From Daphnia carinata (taxonomy: Eukaryota > Arthropoda > Branchiopoda > Diplostraca > Daphniidae): a DNA stretch of 64,000 nucleotides. Under the pieces are notes generated by a model, which saw nothing but the letters and a program-made list of their open reading frames with translations, searched no databases and was not told the DNA's origin. The position numbers and the translations under genes are program-made. Shown piece by piece: positions 1 to 13,202 of this stretch (position 1 is the first letter of the stretch; each line of letters opens with the position of its first letter). The stretch covers positions 11,130,638-11,194,637 of the forward strand of contig NC_081331.1 in the NCBI RefSeq assembly GCF_022539665.2. The letters run 5' to 3'.

Positions 1-505
1 AAATGAAATCTCTAGTTTGCTATTTTAGATGTTAGAAAAAAAAAACGAAATAGGCCTGACTTTAAGCCCGACTTTTTAAGCCCGAATTTTTAAGCTCGAC
101 TTTTTTTTAAAAAAAGGTTAAAAATTTTTATTTAGGATTCGATGAAAGCGAAGTTGCTCGGTAACTAATATTAAACGTTTGTTCCAAATGAAATATTGGT
201 TTTTCTGCCAATTAAGCAGTTTTTGAATCAAATGGAATCAAAGTTGTTTTATCGCAACCACTTTAAATTTGAATAACTCATCTCACTAACGCTAGTAAAT
301 TACATTTTGAATCAAGATAATGTATTTTTACAGTAATATTAGGGGAAAGCTAGATGGAAAAACTCAGGCTTATTTTTTTCTGGCTTATTACCGTATTTTT
401 GGGGATTATTGGTCGAATTTTGAAATCCCGCTTCGTGTTGCGCCTTGTAAACGCTAGGGAATATCTAGTAGTTTGTTTTTTTCTGTCGGCAGTAAAACAT
501 CCAAC
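1..505. other. intergenic, with repeated AGCCCGACTT-type motif
   Basis: No coding signal is seen. Positions 50-110 hold three near-repeats of a TTTAAGCCCGACTTTT-like motif separated by T runs. The reverse complement of the same motif (AAGTCGGGCTTA) recurs at about 28696 and 29012 and in their tandem copies near 36062 and 36377. The stretch may therefore be the edge of a dispersed repeat. The part next to NDUFA2 would be its promoter, but no clear TATA box was identified. Confidence 0.4.
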
Positions 506-1022
506 ATGGCAGCCATAAGAGCAGTTAAGATCCTACCCCATGTTAAAGAAATTCGGATTCATTTATGCCAGAAGTCAGACGCCAGCAAGGGAGTGAGGTA
601 TGTAAAAACAGTGTCTGAAATTTATATTCATTTTGATCTGTGTTGTGTTGGCATGAGAAACCACTGTGATTTCCACTGCTATAGAAAATAAGAAAATTTT
701 TTTGCCATTATGTTTGAAGCCCACAGACTGCCTTCATAGATTTTTTTTGGCCTATTTTTTTTTAGAGACTTCATTGAGAAACATTACATTGATTTGAAGA
801 AAACCAACCCTGCAACACCAATTCTTATTCGAGAATGCAGCGGTGTTCTGCCTAAAGTATATGCTCGGCATGGTAAGATAGTGATTCCTGTTTTTACTAT
901 TAAAGTTGATATATAGAAAATGTTTGGTTGCAGAGAAAGGTGTGGAAGTAAGCTCATCCATCTCAAATTTGCCTGCTGAGAAAATTCACTCGATTTTGGA
1001 AGGTCTTGTTCAAAAGAAGTAA
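506..1022 (+). CDS. NDUFA2: NADH dehydrogenase (ubiquinone) 1 alpha subcomplex subunit 2
   Basis: This is an accessory subunit (B8, thioredoxin-like fold) of mitochondrial complex I, located in the matrix arm near the N-module. Three exons, 506-597, 766-872 and 934-1022, join in phase to a 95-aa protein; family members are about 99 aa. The segments [21 protein letters not shown] and [12 protein letters not shown] match the family closely. The ATG at 506 was chosen because it begins the conserved-length N-terminus (MAAIRAVK); an upstream in-frame ATG at 473 would add residues not usual for the family. The gene converges on the zinc-finger gene, whose stop lies only about 170 bp away. Confidence 0.93.
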
Positions 1023-1189
1023 AATACTTTTCATCTGTAGAAGTTTTGTGTAAATAGAAAAGTTAGGCTGACAAATTTACACATTTCTTGCAATATTTCA
1101 CAATTTATTTCTAACCACCTTTCAACAAAATAGTTACATTGAATGAACCAATAAGGTTAATGAAGAGCCTTGACAAATTGAATTTAAAC

Positions 1190-2344
1190 TTAGTTATTGT
1201 CATTTGGGAACTTCGCAGCCTTGGAAAGTTTGCAGTGAAGACTCATATGTCTTTTAACTTTTGAGTTACTTGTAAATTTTGCTTCACAATTAAGACAACT
1301 GAATGCTTTCTCACCTGTTGTCAAATATTTGGGCAAAAAAAGAAAATAGTGAGAAATGCAACTATTTCCATTTGGCTCCAACTATAATTATAATAAAAGC
1401 ACGTTACCTGTGTGAGACATCTTGTGAGTTTTAAGTCTGTGTGTTGTCCGGAAACATCTACCACATGTCTCACACTGGAAAGGTTTGGCTCCTGTATGTT
1501 CTTGCTTATGTATCTTTAAATTCATTGGGTGAGTATATGCTGAGGTTTCACAAATCATTAGTTACTCTTAAGGTATTCAAACATGAGAAAAACATTACCT
1601 TTTTCGCAAAGGTCACATTTAAATGGTTTTTCTTTCGTATGAGTCAATTCATGCATTTGCAAATTATTTTTTAATCTAAATGCTTTGCCACAAAACTCAC
1701 AAATGAATTGATAGTCAGCAGAGTGGAGTTTCTGATGATTTCTCAAATATGATAATGTAAAGAACTGCTTGTTGCATTCTTCACAAACATATGGCTTGTT
1801 TCCTGTATGTCTATTGAGATGATCCATATACTTTAACAAAGATATAAAGTTTGCGCCACACTCATTGCAGATGTGTCTGTCACAGCCAGTGGGTCCAGAA
1901 TGATGCAGCTCTTCTGTCACTGTTGGCATTTTCATAACACCATGGCAAGATTCTTGAGTTTTCCCATCTTGAGTTGTTTTATGGCTTGCTGGATTACTTA
2001 GAACTTCACAAACAACCCCCAATTCTTCACTTTGTAGGAAGCTTTCCATTCCTTTGTTATTACTTTTGCTACTATAGTCTACTCTAAAGTATTCTTTTGA
2101 ATAAGATTGTACCGTTGGAATCCCTGTAACAGGAAACAAAAAGCTGAAATATTTAAAGTAAGACAAAAGTGATAGAATATTAAAAGAGAATCACACCTGG
2201 ATTTTTTCTCGTTTGCAGGTCATTAATAGATTTGATTCTAATGTGTGCTGAATGCGAGAAAACAGAACACACATACAACTAACAAAAATCAAAACAGCAC
2301 TTACCTTGGACCGTCTGTAACATGTGCCACCCTGCCATATTCAT
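1190..2344 (-). CDS. C2H2 zinc-finger protein
   Basis: Five exons on the minus strand (2305-2344, 2197-2247, 1599-2123, 1408-1539, 1190-1314) splice in phase to 290 aa. The first about 110 residues have no recognised domain. They are followed by a run of C2H2 fingers: ICNECGANF..H..H, YVCEECNKQF..H..H, FICEFCGKAF..H..H, FKCDLCEK (its histidines are in the next exon), FQCETCGRCF..H..H and FSCLNCEAKF..H..H, joined by TGxKP-type linkers. Such tandem arrays normally bind DNA, so a nuclear transcription-factor role is inferred. No one-to-one orthologue is recognised. The next gene upstream on the same strand is also a C2H2 gene, which suggests an old tandem pair. Confidence 0.85.
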
Positions 2345-2647
2345 GAATAAGGTAACTAAATGGTAATATCATACTGTAAAGCTAATGGAAATAAGGAAAC
2401 CAGTTACTTGCATTTTTCTGAATATTAAATTTCATAACAAATAAATTTTAATGTTTTTTGAACTTTTTAGTAAAGCAATTGTGCAGGACTGCAGCGTGAA
2501 GGCAGAGGACGAATTGGTAAATATTTTTAAAGCCGGTTATTTACACAAAGGCTAATTCAAAATCAGTGGTTTATTTTTACATATTTCGAAATAAAACATC
2601 TATTTCCGAGAATGAACACAGATAAAAATTGGCGTTTAAAAGACATA

Positions 2648-4639
2648 TCACGTGTTCAATGTTTCGTCTAGTGAAGGAATTTCCGCAACATCCTCGTGAT
2701 CAATAGAAAACTGCACCAACATTTGTCCCACACCGGATGGCTCCACAATGTAGGTGTTTACGGGGAGCACTTCTAAGGATTCTGCTTCAATTATGGTAAC
2801 CTGGATATTTTACCAATAATTATAATCAAATAAATTCCACATCTGATAGTATTAACACAATCATATGAAGAGTTTTTTATCTGAAGAATCATAGCTGTTC
2901 GCATATGAACAAAAAAAAACAACCATACCTCATGTTCTGTGTCAAGAAAATGTGATTCATCCATATTTTCAATGTAGGTAACGTTCTGTAATGTTTCTAG
3001 ACTCTCTGTTGCTCTTTCCAAATCTGTTTGCACCTTATTATTGCAACGCTTAGTTTCATGCAATTTAAGCATGCCACTGGTTTTGAAACTCTTGCCACAT
3101 GTTGAACAATCTAATGATTTGGATGATCTGTTTAAACATTAAGAAATTAGATTTTATATGATAGTGTAAACTTTTCAAAGTAAATAAAAATACCGATAAT
3201 GAGTAGCTAAATGGCATGCCAGACGATGGGGTTCTCTAAACAACTTTCCACATAAATCACAGCAACAGGGCTATTAATCATTTAGTTAGATTATGTTCAT
3301 ACTTTCTTTTAAAAAACTGATAAAACAAAGCTATCAACCTTTTCTCCTGTGTGCACTTGCAAATGGATCTTAAGGACATTTTTATGGGCGAACGTTTTTT
3401 CGCAATATGGGCAATTATGAGGACGTTCTCCAGTCTAAAAATCATAAAATTGTGCCTTATTGTTAACAAATAAAAAATGTAATATTTATTAATCAATTTT
3501 GATCCAATCTTACATGTCGCATCCGATGCTGTTTCATGTGGCACGAGTTGCGAAATTTCTTCCCGCAAAACTCGCACTCGAAAGGCGCTTTGCCACCTTT
3601 GACATTACAAAATTTACATTATTCTCCAAAAAATAGTATTAAGCGGAACAACAAAACGGAATTTACCATGCATGTCCAAATGATGCCTCATAACGGCCCT
3701 TGTCTGAAATGTTGCCTGGCAGACGTTGCAGACATAAGGGCGGGACCCGAAATGCTTGAAAACATGTTCAATGTAAGGGAAATAGGAGGTCATCTCATCG
3801 CCACACTGATCACAAGTGAATGGATTTTGTCCAGAAGGAGTTACAAGTTTGGCCAGTTCTCGCATATTTTGCAGAAATGTGGATGTGTCTGGTCCACAAC
3901 CTATTCGGTCTGGTATAATACCTTCATCTGTCAACTTTACCTAAATAGTGTCATACTTGCATTTAGAGGGGTATCGTAATATGCATTAAAATCATATGTT
4001 TGAAACTACTGAAATAGTTGAAACTCGCTACCCAACCTGGAGAAGTTCTGCTGAAGCTTCTAAAGCTGATCGTTCTTCTTCAGTATTATCAACTGTCCCT
4101 TCCAATGGTGGGGTGATTGAACTTATGCTAGATTTTGTTGAGAACTTTCTGTTTTCAATGACAAACTCAATAGCTTTAGTTGGCTGTGTTACTGTTTTGT
4201 TCAGAGTAGGAAAAATGTTTGAGGTCTCCACGTTTCTGGATTTTTTTGTTGGATAATTGCTTTGCAATTCATATACTTTCCCATCTACCTCATACTGTAA
4301 TTGCAATTTCTTGTGAAGCGTTGCTGTATCATTCTTTGACATTTCATAGGTACTTGCAAGTTTTGCTGTGTTTTGATGTTTTTCCTCTTTGTCACAAGCA
4401 GTAATAGTGAGAGTCCATTGATTTTTACTTGGAATAAAAGAAAATATTCCATTTATAGAATGTGAATGTTCAGTTTCTCTTAGTTGCTGTTCATCCGCTT
4501 CAGAATCCCATTTGTAGTCACAAAACCCACACGATTCCCACGGTATTTCTATGCTTGGTTTCAGTTGTAATACCATTTGTTTACTTTCTTTTGCAGTCCT
4601 CAGAACACCAAGAATTTCTAATCCTTCACAGTTACCCAT
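2648..4639 (-). CDS. C2H2 zinc-finger protein with long non-finger N-terminus
   Basis: Seven exons (4037-4639, 3667-3940, 3514-3596, 3339-3434, 3194-3270, 2929-3127, 2648-2800) join in phase to 494 aa. The first about 240 residues carry no domain I recognise, apart from an isolated CGFCDYKW pair of cysteines. Six C2H2 fingers follow: FTCDQCGDEM, YVCNVCQATF, FECEFCGKKF, HNCPYCEKTF, CCCDLCGKLF and LDCSTCGKSF. The last finger ends in an H..C pair (HETKRC) rather than H..H. The C-terminal about 100 residues are acidic and could be an effector tail. A nuclear DNA-binding role is inferred. The ATG at 4639 (MGNCEG) was preferred; a GTG at 4663 in the same frame is unlikely to be used. Confidence 0.85.
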
Positions 4640-5223
4640 TTTAAGAGTTCGGAATGGTATCACTTTACCCTAGATGATGACTGTTTGTTTCAGTTGTTTG
4701 TTTTGACAGACTACGAAGTAAAGCCCGCGATCCCTATTGGGCTCGGTAGACATGCCCGGTCTTGCCGGTGGTGGCGCGCGGAACGTTTTAAGAATAATTC
4801 TCCTGTTTTTTTTTTTCTAGAGCTATTTTTCTGTTTCCCTACAATACGTACTGAACAAGCTTCAGACTCCGGCTTTTTCACGTGTATTTCTTATTGTATG
4901 AATTACGTCTATGTGCAATAATTATCTTGTCCCGTTTTTAGTGTGTCATAATTATTTCATTTTTTTAGCTGCTGTAGAGTTCCCTAATAAAATATTTTAT
5001 ACCTCAACAGTATGTAGCATGCCCCCATAGCGTTCCGCAAATTAGGCTGCATATTCAACTTTCCATTTTTCACTTTGGCCGGTTGTTCCGCGGTCAGAAC
5101 TCAAAGGTTTAGAAGAGCCCCACCCCTGTTTAGGTGTGAAGAAAACAAAAAAAAACGATAATTGCTTTTTACCTTAAACATTAGGAAGTGTCAACATCTA
5201 GGATACTATTGTTTATCGTGACA
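4640..5223. promoter_or_regulatory. divergent spacer between zinc-finger gene and OSTF1
   Basis: This 584-bp gap separates the ATG of the minus-strand zinc-finger gene from the ATG of OSTF1, so it must hold both promoters. No TATA box or other clear element could be singled out. A short GC-rich patch (about 4725-4785) may be promoter sequence. Open frames here look non-coding. Confidence 0.4.
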
Positions 5224-6257
5224 ATGTATGAAGTGCCGCCTCCCAAACCTCCCAAACCAGGTATTTCTCTGGTTGTTATTGATTAACAAACCAATTGTAT
5301 TTCATTTCGCCTGTTTTTCTCCTATCAACGTTCAAAATGTCGCTGATGCAGGGCAAGTCAAGGTTGTTAAGGCTCTGTATACGTACACCGCACAGCATGT
5401 AAGTGTGTGTTGTATACAAAATGCACACCTTCCTAAGAAAACATTCCAGCAACCATTAAAATTACATGTACTTTTTCCAGGCTGATGAATTGTCATTTGA
5501 GGAAGGAGAGTTGCTGTATGTTACAGATTCTCAATCAGACCCAAACTGGTTAAAGGCAAAATGTGGTACCAGAACTGGACTAGTGCCTTGCAACTATGGT
5601 AAAAGATTAAGACCAAGGTACCAGTTAACAACCAAAGCACTGTATTTTTTTTCTGTAATATCTATGGCAGTTGAAGAAAATGCTGAGATGATACCAATGC
5701 CACTTCATGATGCTTGTCGTCGTGGAAATGTCTCTTTTTTAGAAGAGGCAATTCTAAATGGAGTTTCTGTGAATGCAAGTTAACAAGGTGTATACAAAAA
5801 CTAAATTTATACTAAGTTTTCTCATTTTTCATTAAGCAACTGGATACAGCAGGCAATACAGCCTTGTTCTGGGCAGCCCATGGAGGGCACATCCCCTGCA
5901 TGAATCTGTTACTTCAGTCTCCAAAAATTGATTTAGATGTGCAAGTAATTCACAAATTATTTTTATCTGTGGTACAACAGAATACATAAAAAAAAAATTT
6001 TTAAATTAATTTTTGTAAAGAATAAATTAGGAGATACAGCCTTACATGCAGCTGCTTGGAAAGGTAGAGTGGAAGCTGTGTCTTTGTTGCTGTCAAGTGG
6101 TGCAAAAACAAACATTCAAAATTGTGAAGGCAAAAATGCATTAGCCCTCTCCAGAGATCCTGAGATTACTAACATCATAGCAAAGCATGAAGATAACTTT
6201 TTATCCAGCAATGTCAGTGACTATTTTGGAAGTGTTGATGAGCAGGAATCAGATTGA
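5224..6257 (+). CDS. OSTF1: osteoclast-stimulating factor 1-like SH3/ankyrin protein
   Basis: This small cytosolic adaptor has an SH3 domain followed by ankyrin repeats. Six exons (5224-5260, 5352-5398, 5481-5598, 5671-5774, 5837-5944, 6021-6257) give 216 aa; human OSTF1 is 214 aa. The N-terminus MYEVPPPKPPKPG is the usual proline-rich start. The SH3 domain (about residues 14-70) shows VKALYTY, DELSFEEGELLYV, a tryptophan in NWLK and GLVPCNYV. The ankyrin repeats (about 75-175) include PLHDACRRGN, TALFWAAHGGH and DTALHAAAWKG. The tail is acidic, as in the family. The intron after exon 4 has no usable GT donor that keeps the frame. Reading it as a GC donor (AAT|GCAAGT) at 5774/5775 restores both frame and family length. 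Confidence 0.93.
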
Positions 6258-7269
6258 TTGTTTGAAGTTGTTATCCTTTGGTTCTTCTTTTTTGTTTGAA
6301 ACTACCAAGTCAAGAAAGCTGGAGTAATATTTTTGTTTGTTGGGTCCATGCATCTTAAATTTTATTTCGATTTAATTCCTGACCAATGTTTCTGCATTTT
6401 TATTAAAACTTCTATTTGGTTATTCTTATCACTCAGAAAAAGAATGTGTTTGAAGTTCCTACAATTGTCACAATTTGCCATACACTTTTTAAAATGATCT
6501 CTATTAAAGTTTATAATAGAACTATTTTAATATTCCAAAGAAGCAATCTGGTATTTGGTTCAGGTCATTTCGGGGTGCTGGTTTTCTTGTTTTTTCCCGT
6601 TCCCATACGGTTTCAATCGGGTTGCCAAATTCGAAATTTGCGCCTCGATTACAAATCCTCGATTGTTTTGGAAGACCTAATCGATCTTCTTGCTGACCTA
6701 TCAGGAATCATGTTCTGCCGTAGGTCTTTTTTTGTGGCTCCATGTAGTACGCCATCCTTTACCATGGCTGTTGGGCTGTCGGGTTGACCTTACCTGTACA
6801 TCCCATGGCAAAAGTATTCCATCATGTTGTCCCCGACCGCGTACATTTTGTGGGTGCGGGGCCCCCCGATTAGGTTCAAAGGGGGCCAAGCACTGAACCG
6901 CATGGATATAATTTATTAATAGGTTTGGAATATAAGATATTTAAAATAAATAAAAACTAAAAAAGATTTTTAAAAATTTTTTAAATATAATTTACTAATG
7001 TTTAGTTGTTCGAAAATTGTCTCATCCTGTAAAACGGCAATGGTGTAGCAGCCTAAGAAAAAAATTAGGCGCGAAAAGCTAAGACCAATCCGGCCATTCG
7101 CGAGTGTTACATATGCCTTAGCTATTGTACTGGTCTTTTGTTCATCAATTGGCAATTTGACATATTTTACATTCCAATAATCTTCTGAGTTGTGCAATAT
7201 CAAAACCCTTATAGAAGATTTTTGATCATAGTTTAACGGTTTTACTAGAAATACTTTATAAGTTTTGCG
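6258..7269. other. intergenic
   Basis: About 1 kb lies between OSTF1 and POLA1. The first about 200 bp are AT-rich and probably OSTF1 3' UTR. A more GC-rich block at about 6690-6900 (with a GGGGCCCCCC run) has open frames on both strands, but none resembles a known protein and no splice-linked exons were found. The last about 300 bp would contain the POLA1 promoter. Confidence 0.4.
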
Positions 7270-10200
7270 ATGGCTGATGCAAATGATCCTGATCACCAAG
7301 ACAAGGATATTGGTGATTTAATTTTCTTTCATTACATTCCCATATTTTATTTCTTACCTTCCTTTGGTTTCTAGGCCGTGCACGAAGAACTAGGCAAGAT
7401 CGGGAGGGGAGGTTCGCAGCTCTTCAAAAGCTTAAAGACTTGAAAGGCACCAAAAACAAAGTTACAATTACTGAAGTGGATAACGTTTATGAAGAGGTTG
7501 ATGAAAAAGAATACTCCAAAAGGGTTCAAAGGCGGCAGGAAGATGATTGGATTATTGATGATGGTAAAATATAATTCATAAATGACAGCCATCACTTTGG
7601 CTATGTCAAATTTTATTACATCAGATGGAAGTGGATACGTTGAAGATGGGCGAGAAGTTTTTGACGATGATTTGGGTGATGACAGTGCTGTGCAATCCAA
7701 AGGTGTAGGAAGGGGTCACAAGAAAAAGGATTTGTCGAAAGGTGTTCCTGCAAGGAAAAATAACATAAAAAATATGCTTATTGGTATGCCATCTAAAAAC
7801 AAAGAGGTTTGTTTACAACCCCATGTTGAAAACTTTAATTGTATGCAATGCTAAAATTCTGCTTTCCTTTCTCCTTTCCCTCTTAGAAAGATACAAAATC
7901 AAAAGGTGATGATATTTTGGGAGATATTATGCAAGAACTTAATTCTACTCCTTCGAGTGCACCGCCGAAACTGACTGTTTCTACACTTAAACGGAAAGCC
8001 TTAACCCCTAGGTAGCAAAAAATACTATTATCCAATAAAAATACTAAATACCAGAAAATTTTAACGCATTTTTTTTCGTGTTTTTATAAAATTGGTAGTT
8101 CAACGATAAATCGCACTCCAACTTCAATACCAAGGACAGGAAACAGTTTAGGAGCATCGAGACTCCTAAAAGCCGAGGTATTGATTTACTTTTACTTTAT
8201 TTTAGTATTTTCATTGCATGTTTAACATAATTACAGCCAAAACGTCTACCATTTGCTGGAGGGGCATCTAATAGAGATGACATAATTGATGACTGTGCGT
8301 TAATCGAGGAATCCAGTTCGCAGTGCCAGGATTATTCCTTAAAGATGGATAACGTATGTAATTCACCAAATGCTAATTGTTTGATACATTGTTAATATCT
8401 TTTCACAATCCAGCAAATGGAGATCGATGAATTTGATTCACAAGTGGAAATCAAAAATTATGATTCGCAGTCAACCGACGCAACTGTACTAACAATTAAT
8501 ACTCCGTACGAGGAAAATATTGAACAACCTGAACTCAAACACATTTCGCCCATTAGGTTCATCAAATTCATTTATATGTGATCCTATCATCTAATTTTCA
8601 TGATTTTTTATGTATAGCGATTTTGATCTGACATCTGGATGGGAAACCATAAAAAACAACGTGGAGGTCAATCAGACTGTTGCTTTTTTGGATTTGGGCA
8701 GCAACGAGCTTCCTCTGGTTGAAGGTGACGATGGAGAACAGGTTTGTATTTTCCTAGTTCGCTTTACAATCCGTTTGCTAACCAAACATCTGTGTTGGCC
8801 AGTATTTACGGATGTACTGGTTTGATGCATATGAAGATCCTTATGTTCAGCCCGGCACCGTATACCTTTTTGGGAAAACTTATATCGAGTCAGCAAAAGC
8901 GTACGTCAGTTGCTGTGTGTCAGTGAAGAACATCGAGAAACATATTTATGTGCTGCCACGCGAAACGGTAACTCTTTCATTTACCCAATAAATTTTAAAT
9001 GATGCTATCTAAAATGGCATGAAAACTAAATGAACATATCAACTTGTACATTAAGGTTATCGACCCGCGGACTGGTCAAGACACTGGAGCTCCGGTAAAT
9101 TTTATGGATGTATACGAAGAATTCAATACGCGGGTGGCAGATCGATATAAAATTGCGCAGTTCAAATCACGACGAGTCCTGAAGAAGTATGGCTTCGAAC
9201 CTGCATCCATTCCTCGTGAAAGCGAGTATCTTGAAGTTAAATATTCAGCAGAACACAATTTGCCTACCAATTTGAAAGGAGCAACATTCAGCCACGTATT
9301 CGGTACCAACACTTCTGCTTTGGAAAACTTTTTACTGGATAAACGAATTAAAGGACCCTGTTGGCTCAACGTCAAGAACCCACAAAAGGCAAATCCACCT
9401 ATTAGCTGGTGCAAAGTGGAGGTATTTGGAACCCTTGAGTAATGCAGGAAAAAGACGCTAATAACAGTTACATCTTAGGCTGCTGTTTCCCATATTGATC
9501 AAATCGAGCTTGATGACAAGAGAGATGCACCACCTCCTTTGGCTGTATTGTCGCTCAGTTTACGTACCGTTGTCAATAGCCGTAGTCAGCAAGTGGAAAT
9601 AGTTGCCATCAGCTGTCTCGTGCAGAACGAATTTCACATCGATCGTGCTGCTCCTCAGCCTGCATTTCAACAACATTTTTGCAGTAATGATGATTTGCTT
9701 CAATCATTGAAATAGAGCCTTTAAGTTTATAATTTCAACAGTATTGAGTCGCCCAACTGAAGAACCTTGGCCACTAGATCATCGGGACAGCTTGAATGGA
9801 GCGACAGTAACAAAAATTGAACGAACAGAGAGCGAAAGAGCTTTGCTAAATTGTTTTTTAGCTAAAATCAACAAAATCGACCCAGATGTTATCGTTGGGC
9901 ACGACGTAGCTTCATATGACTTAGATATTCTTCTTCATCGTCTGGCCCAGAACAAGGCAGACCAATGGTCTCGTCTTGGCCGATTGCGTCGTACCAATAT
10001 ACCTCAGTCAAGGGTAACCGTTGCCATCAGATGTTGTGATCACCTTTAGTTGACCAAATTTGTTTCTAAAGGGCGTGAGCCGGAGTCATCTTGCCATGAG
10101 TGGGCGTCTTGTCTGTGATGTGAAAATTTCAGCCAAAGAACTGATCCGTGCAAGGAGCTACGACTTGGAGTCGCTATGTCAACAGGTTGGCTTTCAAGGC

Positions 10201-13200
10201 TTTGTATGTTTCATGAATTTTAAATTAGTTGTTTTTATTAGGTTCTAAATTTAACTGGAATTCGACCGGATCTAAGCTCCGATGCTGTAAAGAAGATGTA
10301 CTGTTCTTCAGCCAGTCTAATTGGGATGGTAGCCATTACGATGCAAGACGCTGCTAACACGCTAAGACTAATGTACGAGTTAAATGTCCTACCTTTAGCT
10401 CTGCAGATCACTTCGATTGCAGGTAAAACAGATTACACATTCAGATCAAAAAAGGTAATAAAATTATATGTTTCCAGGAAATTTGTTGTCTCGAACTCTA
10501 TTGGGTGGTCGTTCGGAACGCAATGAGTACCTTTTGCTTCATGCGTTCCACGAAAAGGGTTATATTGTGCCAGATCGACAAGCTTTCAAGAAATCGGCAA
10601 AAGCAGCAGATTCCGATGCTGAAGACGCTGCAACTGAAAACACAAGTCGTAGCAAAAAAGGCCGTCGGAAACCCGCTTATGCAGGCGGCTTAGTTTTGGA
10701 TCCCAAGAGGGGTTTCTACGACAAGTATGTTCTGCTAATGGACTTCAATTCTCTGTATCCCAGCATCATCCAAGAATTCAATATATGCTTTACGACCGTT
10801 GATCGGCAAATAACTAAAGCAAGCCAAGGTGAAGAAGAAGTTCTTCCTGACTTACCCGATTCATCGTTACCCCCCGGCATTTTGCCCACTGAAATTCGGA
10901 AGCTGGTGGACAGCCGTCGAGAGGTGAAAAAGCTCATCAACGATAAATTGTCGAAGGATCTATTGTTACAATACGACATTAGACAGAAGGCATTAAAATT
11001 AACAGCAAACAGCATGTACGGTTGTCTGGGATTTTCTAATTCACGCTTCTACGCAAAGCCTTTGGCTGCACTAATCACATGTAAATCCTATTACAGAAAG
11101 TTACATTATTTTATTTTATTAACCTCCGTGTATGATCTTTTTCTTTATCTTTATAGCCAAAGGAAGAGAAATTCTTTTGCAGACAAGGGACCTCGTCCGC
11201 AAAATGAATTTGGACGTCATTTACGGAGACACCGATTCATTGATGATAGATTCCAATTCTCTTGATTATGACCAAGTCATGAAAATTGGTCTTAAGGTAA
11301 AGAAGTAACCAATATTACCCATTTAAACCATTTATCAATTCACGTTTTACTTAGATTAAGCAAGAAGTCAATAAATTTTACAAACACCTTGAACTCGACA
11401 TTGATGGAGTGTTCCAGCGCCTACTTTTACTGAAGAAAAAAAAATATGCCGCGGTTACAGTTACGCAAGTGGTGCGTGATAACAAAAAAGAAATGATCAC
11501 TCAACAAGAGATCAAAGGCCTCGATATTGTGCGACGAGACTGGTCGCAACTTGCTATTCAGGCTGGAAAGTAAATATTTGATATTATTCGTATTTTATTT
11601 GGATTCAGTTTACTTTAATTTGGTTTCGTTTGCTAAAGATACGCGCTAGAACAAATTTTGGGCGATTTGTCGGCAGACGAACGTATCGCACGAATTCAAC
11701 AGCACTTGGAAGGCATTCGCGACGGTTTCCAAAATGGAACTATTGATTTCTCTTTACTGGAAATTGCCAAACAGCTAACAAAAAATCCAGAAAACTATCC
11801 AGATGCCAAAAACCTCTCTCATGTTCAAGTTGCACTACGGACGAATTCTCGTGGTGGCAAGAAACTCGTTCAAGGCGACACGGTTTCATTCATCGTCTGT
11901 CAGGTAATTGATTATGGCAAAAACATTAGAATGCCATAATTAGTTCGCTTTTATAGGACGGCAGTAATATGGCAGCAACACAGAGAGCATATTCACTTGA
12001 AGAAATGAAGTTGCCGACAAACGCACATCTCAAGCCAGACATTCAGTACTATCTGGCCCAACAAGTGCATCCAGTTGTTTCGCGTTTGTGTGATCTTCTA
12101 GAAGGAATCGACGCTGTTAGAATTGCTGAATTTCTCGGTGAATTTTGGTCTTTCCTTTTTAAAAAAAAATAAGGTGAAATAAAAGATGCTGTACGTTTAG
12201 GGATCGATTCTTCTGGTTATCGGTCTGCTCAAAAGACCAGTAACGAACCTGACACCGGGAGTCCCCCTGTAACTGATGAAGAACGGTTCCAGTCATGTGA
12301 AAAGTAACCCGTTTCGTTTCAATGTTAGCAAGAGTTCTTCTAACTTGTTTTGATTACCAGGTTTTATTTCCAATGTTCGGAAAAGACGTGTGGCTTTGAA
12401 ATGTCGATGGATAATGTTTTTCGAAAAACGGTAAACCCTTTAGAATTGATTTTTGGTTATGTGTTTGCATTGTTTAACGAACCTTACTTCTTAGGACGAC
12501 GGTAACATCGAGTTTGCGTTATCCCGTTGTGGGAATCCGAATTGCAAAAAGCTGCCTTTTAGTGCAGAAAAGCAATTAGTGAATCGTTTGACTCTGACCA
12601 TTAGGAAACATATTCAACTGTATTATGCGGTATTTGCCCATAGAAGTTCTATGAATGCGTTTCATATTTTCAGCTTTTGATTTAAACAACAATTCAACAG
12701 GGATGGATGATATGCGAAGATCAAAGCTGCGCCACAAGAACAAGACGCTTAGCGTTAAAGTCTGTCGGGGCACATCCCGTTTGTATAGGATGCGGAGCTA
12801 GTAATATGGTAGTTGAGGTACCTTTTGCTTTTACTAAGTACCCCGGCTGCTTTCGGATTTCAAAATTTTAACATTCTTATGATCTAGTACAACGACTTTG
12901 ATCTGTACACCCAGCTGTGCTACTACCAACATATGTTTGATGTCTCCAAAGCCATTAATCAACTAAAGCCTAACGAAAGAGGTAGATTCGCGTGCTGTAT
13001 GGTATTTTTCTGTCTTACAAACTGTTTTCGTTTACCAGATCAAGTAAAATTGGCGCACAACAATTCCATGGATAAGACGTACAAGGCTCTCTTGAATAAC
13101 ATCAACCAGACCCTTTTGGAGAGCGCGTATTCGCAGGTTAATTTAGCCGGTCTTTTTTACAGCTTTAATCGGCCGAAAAACGAAGTAACTTCAACATGTT

Positions 13201-13202
13201 AA
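7270..13202 (+). CDS. POLA1: DNA polymerase alpha catalytic subunit
   Basis: This is the family-B polymerase of the polymerase alpha-primase complex, which extends RNA primers at origins and on the lagging strand. Twenty-five exons, from 7270-7312 to 13039-13202, all join in phase to 1472 aa; human POLA1 is about 1462 aa. The N-terminal module contains [19 protein letters not shown], typical of the family. The inactive exonuclease-like region lies at about 9479-10185. Polymerase motif A ([10 protein letters not shown], about residue 856) is at 10741, motif B (KLTANSMYG) at about 10996, and motif C (YGDTDS, catalytic aspartates, about residue 992) at 11222. The C-terminus has the two cysteine modules: CSEKTCGF with CGNPNCKK, then CEDQSC with CIGCG. 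These bind zinc and, in the family, an Fe-S cluster has also been discussed. It appears intact. Confidence 0.97.

Noticed and set aside
6690-6900. GC-rich open frames on both strands
   Set aside because: Overlapping frames of about 60 codons with no similarity and no splice partners; likely chance in a GC-rich patch.
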